Source: Deinandra increscens subsp. villosa | Lineage: Eukaryota; Streptophyta; Magnoliopsida; Asterales; Asteraceae | Assembly: GCA_039602395.1 (NCBI GenBank) | Contig: JBCNJP010000025.1 | Coordinates: forward strand, 48,813,980-48,877,979 | Length of the DNA stretch: 64,000 nt | Reading direction: 5' to 3' | Part shown: in pieces, positions 52,098-63,344 of the stretch | Layout: every line of letters starts with the position of its first letter | Numbering within the stretch: the stretch's first letter is position 1 | Position numbers and translations under genes: made by a program | Notes under the pieces: generated by a model | What the model was told of the DNA's origin: nothing | The model's input: only the letters and a program-made list of their open reading frames with translations | Database searches by the model: none

Positions 52098-55000
52098 TGT
52101 GACAACCCGTAAGTTTACTAAGTCAACTCATATAATAATACGTGTAATTACCTACTTCTGTGTGCATAAATCTGTGTTTTAGTTAACGTAGATAACGTAT
52201 CATGCAACTATCCGTTAGTCTTGGCGTAACCCTAAATTAACATTTCGACGATCGACCTTAAAAACAAGGATGTTACATATATATGTCCGATGGAATTTCA
52301 ATAACAAGAAATTTCACCACAACTATGTGGTTTAATATAAAAAGAATTTTTATATTACCTTGTCACTTTTGTAGTATTTAAATTACATGCAAAGTTCGTA
52401 ACGTTACTTCGACGTAAAAATATCCAATGAACGCTTGAGTTTATTTATTTATTTATCAACTACGTCAAATAGTAAACTCTTTAAATGTTTAGTATTTTAC
52501 AACAAAAAACCATTAGGTTTTTATATAAACATTTAACGTCAACATTTTCACCATTTAACACCAACTATATTTAAACAAGACTTGAATCCCTTATTTTTTC
52601 CAACTATGATTTATTATCCTCCATTCGTATTCATTTCCATGCATGATCAAATTCAATTGTCACCTTTGATCATATTCTTTCGTGATCAAAACCCGACACC
52701 CGATAATTAGTAGTAATCCACCACCTTTGCTTAATCTTTCACTAATCTCCCAACCATAAAGCAAAGACTATTCATGTACCTCATCATTATCACCTACACA
52801 ACCTTAAACCTCACATCACCCTTTTACATGTACTAATTCCACCACCCTAACACCTAGCTTGTACCACCACCCTTTGACCCTCCTCCCATGCACCCTCATG
52901 AGTCGGGCCCCCTCCTCCCCTCTCGGCTCTCTCCCTCTCGGTTCCACACCCACAAATCGCCACCACCACCTAGTGAACCAAACACCCCCTTTTCTCTTTT
53001 GTACCATCCTATATAAGCATACTAGAGTAGAAACCCTAGAGGTTACTTTCTTTTGCACCCATCACAAGAACACACACTTCTCTCTCTCTCTCCCAACCCG
53101 TCGCCTCTCTCTCTCTCTACTCTCTCTCTAGTTTTCTTCTTCAAACATCACTATACTTGAAAATTCAAGGCACTTTGGAGCATCAAGGAAGAAAGATCAA
53201 GCCATCACCATCCTCCTCCACGTTTTCTACAAGTTAGTAGACATCATTTTCTTAGTTTTTCTCTAGTTATTCATGTTAACTAGTCATATTTTCCATCTAG
53301 AACTCCAACCACAAGTCTTGGTTAAAAAAAAGTAACTTTTGACATGCATTTTCTCTTATGTTTCTAGTAACCTGAAACTTTGCTTAAGTTCATGTTAGAT
53401 CTTATATATTTTGTGTTTCTACTAGTGATTTCATGTATTTTGAACCCCTCGTATGCTACATTATATAGATCTATGGAAAAACAAGGGTTATGATGCTAGT
53501 ATGTGTACAATATGCCTTGGTTTTATGAACTAACCACTAGATCCTAAATTTGTGACTCTTGGAACCCTAGGTCAGAAATTTTTAACATGTTAGAAGGTAA
53601 TGGATAGCACCATACGACTTATTGATATGTTTAGACGGCTAAATCTATAAAAATAACCCGCTAAAAAGTCTCGGAAACTATAGTTAAATTAGAGCCATTT
53701 TAGGTCAGAAACTTTGACCCATATTAAAGTGATTTTAAAATATGTTTTTAGTCATAAATACCCTAGTACAAGATCCCTTTTGAAAATAGCTAAATTTGGG
53801 GAAAAACGGGACCAAAAACGGACACTTTACGGGCCCAGAAACCTCGTTTTTGTAAAGATATGCAAATGAATGTTATAACTGATCTTGGACACTTTTAGGG
53901 ACTTAAGATGACTTATAATAAGTTTACAAAGTGTTTTGGTAGTTTACAAAACCCTAGAACGAGTCACAGGATCAAAACCGGCTAAATCAGACACATACCG
54001 ACAAAACTAGGAACTTGGACTTTTGAACTTAATTTTCTGATTTGATATGATCCTATGATGAAAATAAATGAGTATTTATTTATTATATCATTTCCTTAGT
54101 CATAATTACAAATAACGTGAAATGCGGCCAAAACCGCAAAAAGCTCGTTTTAATCTTAAACCGTCATTACTTCCTCTGAAAGTCCCTCGAACTCACATGT
54201 TATTTATTTGGGAAATATAAACTATTTCTAAACTAATTATTATCTTGAAAATAAATAATATTTTATTTATTGCACAATAAATATAAATTTTCAATAAATA
54301 TTCACTAAGGTCAACGATATCGTATCATAACACCGGGTTACCATGACGCCAAGACTTGACCAACCAAATTGGAGTGACTTAGATGTCAACCCAATTTCTA
54401 TATTCTAAGTTGTCTTATAACATTGTATAGGACTGCTTACTTGCCTATCTTACTGGATCATTTGCATTCAGGTGAGTTTTCACGACCCCTTTCTTTTACA
54501 GTTTTAATACTTGGGGGAGAATTCATTACAAACATAAGTCATTACCTGACAAATAGATTACGTGTTATCTTATTGATTACATGAGCTTTTCTAGTCCAAA
54601 TCATGTTGTATCATGCTTGTTCATGTTATGATGAAACCCCACTATTAGTTGAATCCGATTAATTTACAAACAGAAACGATGACTCGTGGATAGATCTATT
54701 GGGTTAACGCCCCTGCTCTGATTGGTAGCTCCAATCCTGACTCCGTTTTAATAGTCAAAAGAGTACATACAGTTATAATTGCCCATGCGGTACTGTTGGA
54801 CATAGTATTATGAGTGGGTAATCAGTTAGTTTCGGTATTCAAGGTTCATGGTAGTTTATAAAACAGTATCTAAACAAATTGTCAAACGATGGTATGATTT
54901 AATCAAACTTGTTTATCAAACTTTACATGCATGCTATCTAAACCTATGAACTCACCAACTTTATGTTGACTCGTTTTAGTATATGAATTCTCAGGTGATT

Positions 55001-55338
55001 GAAACTTGCTGCATTCAGGACATCATATCATTTAGGACCTGCATTTTCTTATTATAGGAGTCATGGTCAAACCGAGCTGCACTTTTGGAGATTTCATTGC
55101 ATAACACCTAACGGTGTCATGTTCTCAAATCTTTTTGAAATGTAATTGTTTTGTAAAAATTAAAACAAACGTACTTTCACTACTATTTCCGCTGCAACTT
55201 TGAATGAAACTCCACATTTTGAATTAACTTAATCTTTTAAACGGCTCTAGTTGTTTAATCATCCAGAGGTCGTTCTATGTAATCTTGACTATGATCCATC
55301 ACGTTCGCACTCGACACAATAAATACTGGGGTGTGACA
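52098..55338 (+). repeat. 5' LTR of gypsy element 2
   Basis: 3241 bases from TGTGACAACCCG to ggggtgtgaca. Blocks shared with gypsy 1 include 'agatctattgggttaacgcc', 'gaactcaccaactttatg' and 'tatatgaattctcaggt'. TATA lies at about 53010, followed by CT repeats (53075-53130). Confidence 0.9.
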
Positions 55339-55341
55339 GAT

Positions 55342-55354
55342 TGGTATCAAAGCC
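55342..55354 (+). promoter_or_regulatory. primer-binding site of gypsy 2
   Basis: TGGTATCAAAGCC, identical to that of gypsy 1, three bases after the LTR. Confidence 0.82.
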
Positions 55355-55530
55355 AAGGTTATAGAGAACTAGGTTGCATACTAGAACTTAGTCTATAGCC
55401 TAACGCTCTGCTAGCCCCATCCCATGCATTACTTGCTTGCATTACATACATACCTTACTTGTTGCATCTATTAACTATTAAAATTACACTAACGTAAGAC
55501 TATTATTATGACTTGGAAACTTGTCACAGT

Positions 55531-56625
55531 ATGTCTAACCCTGTTGAGCTATCTTCGGACTCAAAAGTTGAGATGGAGACGATACCACCTTAGCCAGCTC
55601 CAGCATCTCCACCCACTGTCACGCTGACTTCACCCACTGGCGTACTCGACCGTGTCACTGTTGACGAGGAGACTGACTCCGAGGAAGATCCGGATGAGCC
55701 GCCATTTTATGACGTGGATATCACTGCTGATGACACTCTCGATGACGGAGACTCCATTATGGTCACTTTGAGCTCATCCCGTGCTGCCTCTCCTATGCGT
55801 GCCCCGTCTTTTCGCCCATATAGGACTACTCCCTCTGGACCCCTCCGCATGTATACCGCGCGGAAATCCGTCTTTCGCCGCCCCACTCGTGGGATCCGCC
55901 TTGCCTCTCGTGTGGGATCACCCCGCAAGAGATCACGTACCCCCGAGCCTACCCTTGCTCCCACCGACTCGCCCTCGCTTCCCTTAAAGAAGCGAGTGCA
56001 TTTTGATGATAGCACCTACGAGTTTGGCGAGACGTCATCCGCTGCAGCCGCTAGAGTCACACCTGTCGTCCCAGTCACACCTGTTGTTCCAGTCACACCT
56101 GTTGTTCCAGTTACCCCTTTTGTTCCAGTTACCCCTGTTTTTCCAGTTACCCCTGTTGTTCCGGTCACTCCTGTTATTCCGGTCACCCCTGCTGCACCTA
56201 CTACCCCCGTAACACTCATTGTTGTGGAAGCCCTTGCCGCCAACACGCCGAAACTTGTGGATTTCATCCTTGTTCATGGTGTTGCCGTAGACGTTCTGAT
56301 TTCCTCCCTTTTAGACGGCATTGCTCGCCGTGATGCTGAGATCCACCGTCTCCAGGCCATCATTCAGCTCCCACCTACCCCCATAGCTGCCCTGGAGATT
56401 CGCATTTCTGAGCTCGAGAGCCTCACTGGTTCTTATGTCCAGACCTTTGACACTCTGCACACGCTTCTTGGAGAAGTCAACGGAGTTGCCGGCGCCGCCC
56501 TCACTGCTGTGGAAGCCCTTGCCGCCAACACGCCGACACTTGTGGATTTCAACGACGTCCTCCGGCTGATGCTCTCGGTCATCGTACAAGTTGGAGAGAT
56601 CTTGACATTGCTCCAGCACCCATGA
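55531..56625 (+). pseudogene. pre-gag ORF ('ORF0') of gypsy 2, one early stop
   Basis: It starts ATG 55531 (MSNPVELSSDSKVEM) and meets a single TAG at 55591-55593. From there it is open in the same frame to 56625. It has the same motifs as the gypsy 1 ORF: SFRPYRTTPSGPLRMYT and RKSVFRR, then LPLKKRVHFDDSTYEFGE. It carries an added hexapeptide repeat PVVPVT (56053-56200) and a duplicated VEALAANTP-LVDF segment. Function is unknown. Confidence 0.75.
56053..56205 (+). repeat. 18-bp minisatellite in ORF0 of gypsy 2
   Basis: About eight units of 'cctgttgttccagtcaca' type, each coding for six residues (PVVPVT with small changes). Absent from gypsy 1. Confidence 0.85.
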
Positions 56626-56908
56626 TATTAGCAGTATTGACATATTGAGGATCTGTTATACCCCTACTTTTGTAATGTGTTGTAACTTGTACTATTATGG
56701 AATCATGTTATCCACCAAAAACAATGTTGTCTTGTATGAATTGTTTTTAGTCACGGTTATGGACGTTATGATGTATGTTTTGATTTGCTATTATGATTGT
56801 GTTGTGATGTTATATTTCCTCTTGTATGTATGATTGATGTATGTCGTGATATGTTTGGTTGTTATTATGGGTGCCTTACTCTTGTTTTACCCATGTGAAA
56901 TTAGAATC

Positions 56909-58605
56909 ATGCCTAGACGTGCCACGAGAGCTAACCCTCCTCCTCCGCCTTCGCCGCCGCCCATGAGCGCTGCTGAGATTGAAGAGTTGATCCTTCAACG
57001 TGTAACCGAAGCACTCGCCGCCGCCAATGCCGAACTCTCCACTGCCTCTGGTGGACGTCAAAGTGGTTCGCCTGCCGGTAAGTAACGACATAGAATTGAA
57101 GATCAAGGATTAACAATTACGAAGTATTGCTTTCAAGGAGCCTTTGATCTTTCGTTACAGGTACTCGGGAGTGCAGCTATAAAGACTTCATGAACTGCAA
57201 ACCCATCCATTTCAAAGGCACTGAAGGTGCTATCGGACTGATCCGATGGTTCGAGAAAACTGAATCCGTCTATCGCATGTGCAACTGCCCAGACGAATAC
57301 AAGGTAAAGTATGCCACTTGCGTCTTCAGCGAAGGTGTACTCACCTGGTGGAATTCCTATGCTGAAACCTTGGGACAGGATCTTGCCTATACCATATCTT
57401 GGGAAGATCTAAAGGTGATCATGAGAGATGAGTACTGCCCCCGAGAGGAACTGCAACGCCTGGAAGTGGAATTCTGGAATCTCACCATGGTCGGTGCCGA
57501 CATAGCCGGGTACACTCGACGTTTCCATGAACTAGCACACCTGTGCTCCACTATGGTTACTCCTCTATACAAGAAGATAGAGAGGTACATCTGGGGACTC
57601 TCCCCTCTCATCCAAGGAAATGTCATGTCATCTAACCCTGCTACCCTCCAGAGCGCCGTACGTTTGGCCCACAGCTTGACTTACCAAGCTGCCCGCCAAG
57701 GTGCGTCATTCGCCAAGAAAGCCTCTAAAGTTAAGTCTGCTATTATTCCCCCCACCTCCTCTGGTAACGTCAAACCTGACCATAAGCGCAAACGTGGTCA
57801 TGATTGGAAGAAGAAGAAGCCTGCAGAAACTCCTACTGCTGAAGTTCCAAAAGCCATCAAGGCTTATGTAGCTGTTGCACCTACCGCTGATGCAAAGAGA
57901 AATGGTTACACCAGCAACCTGCCCCTATGTAACAAGTGTAACCTACACCACACTCTGGACTGCAGTAACGTTTACTGCAAGAATTGCAAAGCTAAAGGTC
58001 ACATCTATCGGGACTGTCCGATTCGCACGAACAAAGTTCAGACCATTAACACCTGCTACGAATGTGGGAACTCTGGTCACATCAAAAGCGATTGTACCAA
58101 GCTGAAGAAATCAGGGACTGATGCTGCACGTGGAAGAGCATTCGTGCTAAATGCGACTGAAGCACGACAAGACCCGCACACTATTACGGGTACGTTCCTG
58201 TTAAACGAACATTATGCATCCGTTTTATTTGACACCGATGCCGATAAAAGCTTCGTGTCTAGTGATTTTAGCTCTACCTTTAATATCACCCCTACGCAAT
58301 TAGACACTAAGTATATAATCGAATTGGCCAATGGTAAACAAATCGAAGCGCGTGAAATGCTCCAAGATTGTTCACTGGATCTATTAGTACACAAGTTCAA
58401 CATAGACCTCCTACCCGTCCAGCTCGGAAGCTTCGATGTAGTAATTGGAATGGATTGGCTGTCCGCTAATCGTGCAGAAATAGTTTTCCACGAGAAACAA
58501 GTCAAAATTCCCCTAGCTAACAACGAAACCTTGACCATTCAAGGAGATCGTGTCGATACAAAACTTCACATCATTTCGTGCATGAAGGCTCAGAAATTCC
58601 TCTGA
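56909..58605 (+). CDS. gypsy 2 gag-protease, with one intron
   Basis: Exon 1 is 56909-57077 (MPRRATRANPPPPPSPPP, Pro-rich). The intron is 57078-57160. Exon 2 runs from 57161. The gag domain has GLIRWFEKTESVYRM and AHLCSTMVTPLYKKIERYIW, then three Cys/His motifs (CNKCNLHHTLDC, CKNCKAKGHIYRDC, CYECGNSGHIKSDC). The protease active site reads LFDTDADKSF, with Asp in place of Gly of the usual DTGA, so it is probably inactive. The frame ends at TGA 58603-58605, where intact relatives continue into RT. Confidence 0.85.
57078..57160 (+). other. intron in gypsy 2 gag
   Basis: Donor gtaagtaac, acceptor ctttcgttacag, 83 bases. Unspliced RNA would meet TAA at once (frame AAG TAA). Exon 1 has 169 coding bases, exactly as in gypsy 1, and the phase is the same. 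Confidence 0.8.
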
Positions 58606-59678
58606 AAGGGTTATCCTGCCCTCCTAGCACATGTATCTTCCAAGAAATCCAAGGAGAAGAAGATCGAAGACGTTCCAATCGTTCGGGATTTCGCAGAAGT
58701 GTTTCCTTCCGACCTACCTGGTCTACCTCCACCTCGACAGGTCGAATTTCATATCGATTTAGTACCCGGAGCCGCACCAGTTGCTCGATCCCCGTATCGT
58801 TTAGCTCCATCCGAAATGAAAGAGTTGTCGAATCACCTACAAGAACTTCTTGATAAAGGACTCATCAGACCGAGCTTCTCACCCTGGGGAGCCCCAGTCC
58901 TATTCGTCAAGAAGAAGGACGGATCGTTCCGTATGTGCATCGACTACCGAGAACTGAACAAGTTGACGGTGAAGAACCGTATCCCCTCCCAAGGATTGAC
59001 GACTTATTCGACCAACTCCAAGGATCTAGCTTCTATTCTAAGATCGATTTACGCTCCGGCTACCATCAACTGAAGGTTCGAGATGAAGATGTCGCTAAAA
59101 CTGCTTTTAGGACTTGTTACGGCCACTACGAATTCCTAATTATGCCCTTCGGGTTAACCAACGCGCCTGCTGCATTCATGGACCTCATGAATCGTGTGTG
59201 TAAACCATATCTCGACAAATTCGTTATCGTGTTCATCGACGACATTCTGATCTACTCCCGTAGTAAGGAAGAACACGAGCAACATCTCAAACTCATCCTG
59301 GAATTGCTTAGAAAGGAGAAACTGTACGCCAAGTTCTCAAAGTGTGAATTTTGGATCAGAGAAGTACATTTCTTAGGTCACGTGATCAATGACCGTGGAA
59401 CACATGTTGATCCTGCGAAAATCGAAGCGATCAAAAGTTGGAGCCCTCCAACTACCCCGTCTGAAATACGACAATTTCTTGGTCTTGCCGGCTATTACCG
59501 TAGGTTCATCGAGAACTTCTCCAAAATAGCCAAACCCCTGACCACTCTGACTCAGAAGGAGAAGAAATTCATCTGGGATGATAAGACTGAAGAAGCTTTT
59601 CAAACGTTGAAGCAGAAGCTATGTGATGCTCCCATTCTTGCCTTACCTGAAGGCAACCGCAATTTCTTCGTTTACTAA
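58606..59678 (+). pseudogene. gypsy 2 reverse transcriptase, truncated
   Basis: The frame 58699-59073 carries LPGLPPPRQVEFHIDL and FSPWGAPVLFVKKKDGSFR. A one-base deletion near 58979 moves the rest to the frame 58935-59678, with YPLPRIDDLFDQLQG, MPFGLTNAP, the catalytic FIDDILIYS and LGLAGYYRRFIENF. The coding similarity ends abruptly at FFVY before RNase H. Confidence 0.88.
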
Positions 59679-60340
59679 TAACGAGCTTAGATATACCTGA
59701 GCGGTGATTCAAACAAATGTTCGAGACACCAGAAGTCAACGGGTGACGCTAGGGTTTCGCAAAACGATTTGACGGGAAAATCGAAATGGCCTCGCAGATA
59801 CGGATTTCCCTCGGTGACACGGCACCGAAATCCCGTACGCCGGATAGGCGCGAAATTAGGGTTTCGCAAACAACGGCAGAACACGCTAGAGACGCGGTTC
59901 GTGACTAGGGTTTATCGGCGGTGGAACCGGAGACGACGAGGAGGGGCGGCGGCCGGCTCAGGCGGCGGCTGCGTGCGACGGAGACAACGACGGTGGTGCG
60001 GTGGTCGGCTGCGGCTGAGCTGCAGGAGGCGGCGGCTTGGTCATGGCGGACGGCGGATGGCGGTGGCGGTTCGCGGAATGGCGAACGGCAGAGGATCGCA
60101 CGATAGGCGGCAGCGGCTGACGGTGGAGCGACGGTAGCGGGCTGCTGCGGCGGCTCGGTTTGGGTTGCTGCGGTGGCTCGGCTAAATGGTGAACGACAGA
60201 TTAACGTTCTCACGATCGGATGAACCAATCGCCGGAGAAACGAGGAGGTTGGCGGCGATGGTGGGTGTCGGCGTCGATCGAGAGAGAAGAGATAGGAGAG
60301 GGGCCGAAATTCTAGTCTGTTGATTAGGGTTTCGCCCTCT
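59679..60340. other. CpG-rich block, no gene recognised
   Basis: It is strongly GC- and CpG-rich compared with its surroundings, with 'tagggtttcgcaaa' repeated (59751, 59858) and runs of cgg/ggc trinucleotides. Frames here (for example 59905-60435 minus) are low-complexity Pro/Arg/Ser or Gly/Arg and have no domain. It may be the promoter or leader of a gene or of another element. Confidence 0.45.
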
Positions 60341-62183
60341 CCATTAATTAAATGTATATATCTGATTAATTTCCCGTTAAGTACCTCGACTTTGTTTAAT
60401 CTTTGATCGATCCATTTTATTTTCGAGATTAACATTTAAACCCTTTAAATGTTTATCTCTTTGCCGATGTTTAACGAATATTAGCAAACTAATGATTCGT
60501 TTATTTCCGTCCATAACATCAATATTGTATGTCGTCTTTAGTAGCTTAATTGATCTTAATAAGGTGGCTAGTGTTCAACGAGTGTAATTGATACTCTGGT
60601 TAATGAACATATAATCCCTTTCATCAGTGTCTAGTAGTGATGATGTGATTTTCCATCTATGGTCATGGCGTAACACTTTACGGCAACATTACATGCAATA
60701 TCTAAGTATTGAATTTCCTTTCGTATCATATTTAGTATGATTCGAATTGTTTCAAGAGATTGATCGTGTTGATGGTTGCTCAGCCATATTATGATCAATA
60801 CTTAATTTAATCTCGAAACTTATAATCAATTGAGGTGTCATTTAAAATTTTTAATCCAGTAAATTTAAATGATCTTTAGACCGGCACTTGATCGTTATTC
60901 TGGTAAGGATCTATGGCGATGCTCCCACTTGCTTAAGGCAGATTGACATTCCTATCTTCATCCTTCTTTCAAACCGTTTGGATATCATAAGTTCAAAGAC
61001 GATTGTCAAAGTCATTTCAGAGTTTGATAGCATGGAGATGCGTTCGTCTATGATTGTTTGAAAGTATCTCGTGATGATCGAGATGATGATTTTTCTATCG
61101 GACTCTCGGGTCCGACATTAGAGGGTAAGGTTAACATACAAACTCTAATCAGAATGTCAACATGTTTCGCTAAGCAACAATCCATTGTTGGTGAAACATT
61201 GCTCATCTGGCCCGTTTCGTTTAGATGTGAGAGTTGCTTTACATAGTCCAGTGACTTATCAGAGTCACCTTTCTTTAGATATTTAAAGATCTAGCTTTGG
61301 ACATGTAATTACCAAATTCCATCTTTGCAAGATATTAGCCTTGGGATTGGAAGTTAGTTATGCAAGTGATGTGTGAAGGGCCGTTTTGGTTACAAAATGT
61401 CAAGGGCTATTGTTGTGGCAAGTCATTAGTCTTATGTTTATCGGTTTCAAGATGAAACTGTGAGTCGCTGTACTAAATATTTTAGTGCATGTCGGATTCA
61501 AACACACGTGAGTACAACAAGTGTAGTCTAAGACTTCCAAGATGTGTGTAGGTATGCACATGTATATGTAATGGTAATGTGCACCAGAATTGGTGTGACC
61601 ATTCTACAATGTTATAATCAGCAAGTGATTATTCATGTAGTAGTTTAGCTGGTGATTCAAACTTATATGAGCAAACGTCTGCTTGAAGCAGAGGATTGAT
61701 ATGTTCATATGGTTGTAGACCGAAACGGCGATCTTCAGTCGATTCGACTTGATTTAATATTTTTGATGTCGGGTGGTTTAAAGTCATAGGACTTCATGAA
61801 CTACCGTTGTGGTGTGCGTTGTCACGTAACAATTACAATATACGCTTAAGGCATTATAGCTTTGATGGGATATGGTAACTAAAAGGTTATCATGTCGCAT
61901 TTAAGCTAGCCTTTATCAAATCAAGTGCACCAGGCTATTTGGTATGTTGTTATGGGATTTTGAATTTTTAATCTAACAAAAGGTTGAATCAAATTCAAAG
62001 TAGATTAAAACCAATCATGTATGTTTCGAAAATTATCAACCATTGTCAAAACATGTCATAATCAAAATCCAAAGAAAGCGATTTGTTCATCCTGGAAAAC
62101 AGCCAGGGAAACTAAACAAAACAAGTTGTTTTAAAATCAACAAGAATTTTTTTGAACCGAAAACTCTTAGACACGAACTTTAT
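60341..62183. other. no gene recognised
   Basis: AT-rich, non-coding. 'ggcgtaacactttacggc' at 60667 recalls the 'cataacacttaacggtg' block near the end of the gypsy LTRs, so part of it may be LTR-derived. No terminal motifs could be placed. Confidence 0.4.
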
Positions 62184-63175
62184 TCAGGTGCGAAAATCGC
62201 AGGGTAGCTCAGTGTCGTCTTGGTTTGCTTCCTTCAGCTTCATGCACCTACAAAATGTAAAGTATGTCAAACATATATTTTGTATACCTGAGGAATTACC
62301 CATCTGGGCTTTTCCGCTCTTCACCTTGGCAAGATATTCTGGGTAGTTTCTTTTCCAGTGCCCCATCTTGTGGCATTCAAAACACTCGCGCTGTTCAGGC
62401 GGCGGTGCTTTGGTTGCCTTAGGCTTGCCTTTCTGGGAGCTTCCAGACGCTCTGGTGATAGCTGCCTTGCCTTTCTTCTTATTCCCATGCCTACCCTTCT
62501 TGACCTCGGGCTTCTTGACGCCTCCTGACCGGATCGCCAGTACTTCGAGTGCCTTGCCGTTAACAAAATTAACTTCAGCTGTCTTAAGCATACCGTGAAG
62601 TTCAGTCACTATCTTTACCATGCTATGCATGTTAAAGTTTACCCGGAAAGGGGTGAGGGACTGGACAGTGAGTGAAGAATCAGGTCAGTCGCCATTTCGG
62701 CGGGGATGACGTAATTCAGTTTTGCTAAACGGTCGATGTAACTCTTCATCTTCAGGACATGAGGGCTGACGGGAGCGCCTTCGGCCATGCGACAACTAAT
62801 GAGTGTCACAACGGTGTCATAGCGCTCCTGTCGGGCCTGAGTTTCAAACATGCCCCTTAGATCACCGATCATCTGAAAAGCCGTCCTGTCAACCATGTTC
62901 TTCTGGATCTCAGAATCCATGGTGGCTAGCATAAGACACGCGACATTCTTAGCATTTGTTCGCAATGTGTTATAGGCGTTTCAGGCCGCGGCCGTGTCAG
63001 CTTCAGGTTCCTCAGGAACCTCAGCTTCTAGCACGTTTTCCATATTAGCCATTTTCAGGACGATTTTTAGATTTCTCTCCCAATCAAGGAAGTTGGCGCC
63101 ATTAAGTTTCTCCTTCTCAAGGAGAGACTTGAGATGGAAAATCTCTTGATTAGCGCGGTAAGCCATCTGAAACAA
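62184..63175 (-). pseudogene. Ty1/copia gag fragment (minus strand)
   Basis: Right to left: LEKEKLNGANFLDWERNLKI, then CLMLATM, LRGMFETQARQERYD and AEGAPVSPHVLKMKSYID, then TELHGMLKTAEVNF and a zinc knuckle CFECHKMGHWKRNY, where the last Cys is Tyr. A TGA replaces an expected Arg codon (about 62982) and a one-base insertion lies near 62650. Both the TGA and the Cys-to-Tyr change fit C-to-T decay of methylated DNA. No LTR, primer site or pol is attached. The lineage differs from elements A and B. Confidence 0.8.
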
Positions 63176-63344
63176 TAGGCAAATGTTTTAGTGTTTCGAT
63201 GTTTGATTCGTATTCAAGGATGGCAAGCTAATCTTGAATAGGAATTGGGAATTCAGTTAGTTAAACAATTTCTCCATACAGCGTAAAGTGCTTTCAAAAT
63301 TTCTAAGTAGCCAAATGGACAACTATTGTCACTTGTGAGTCAAC
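63176..63344. other. no gene recognised
   Basis: AT-rich spacer. Short, nothing visible. Confidence 0.4.

Larger units (their letters stand above)
52098..59678 (+). mobile_element. Ty3/gypsy element 2 (Tekay/Del-like), truncated in pol
   Basis: It has a 5' LTR, Met primer-binding site, pre-gag ORF, gag with intron, protease and RT. The sequence stops at the start of RNase H (NFFVY, 59678); integrase and 3' LTR are absent. It is the same lineage as gypsy 1, but the LTRs differ widely in sequence outside short conserved blocks. Confidence 0.9.

Noticed and set aside
55707..56643. Minus-strand ORFs opposite gypsy 2 ORF0 (for example Gly/Thr/Val repeat frames)
   Set aside because: They mirror the 18-bp minisatellite and have no counterpart in gypsy 1.
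59905..60435. 176-aa minus-strand ORF in the CpG-rich block
   Set aside because: Low-complexity Pro/Arg/Ser composition from trinucleotide runs, no domain, no start context.
62245..62290. A short intron after the zinc knuckle in the 62-63 kb gag fragment
   Set aside because: GT and AG can be found, but at about 40 bases it is too short for a plant intron.
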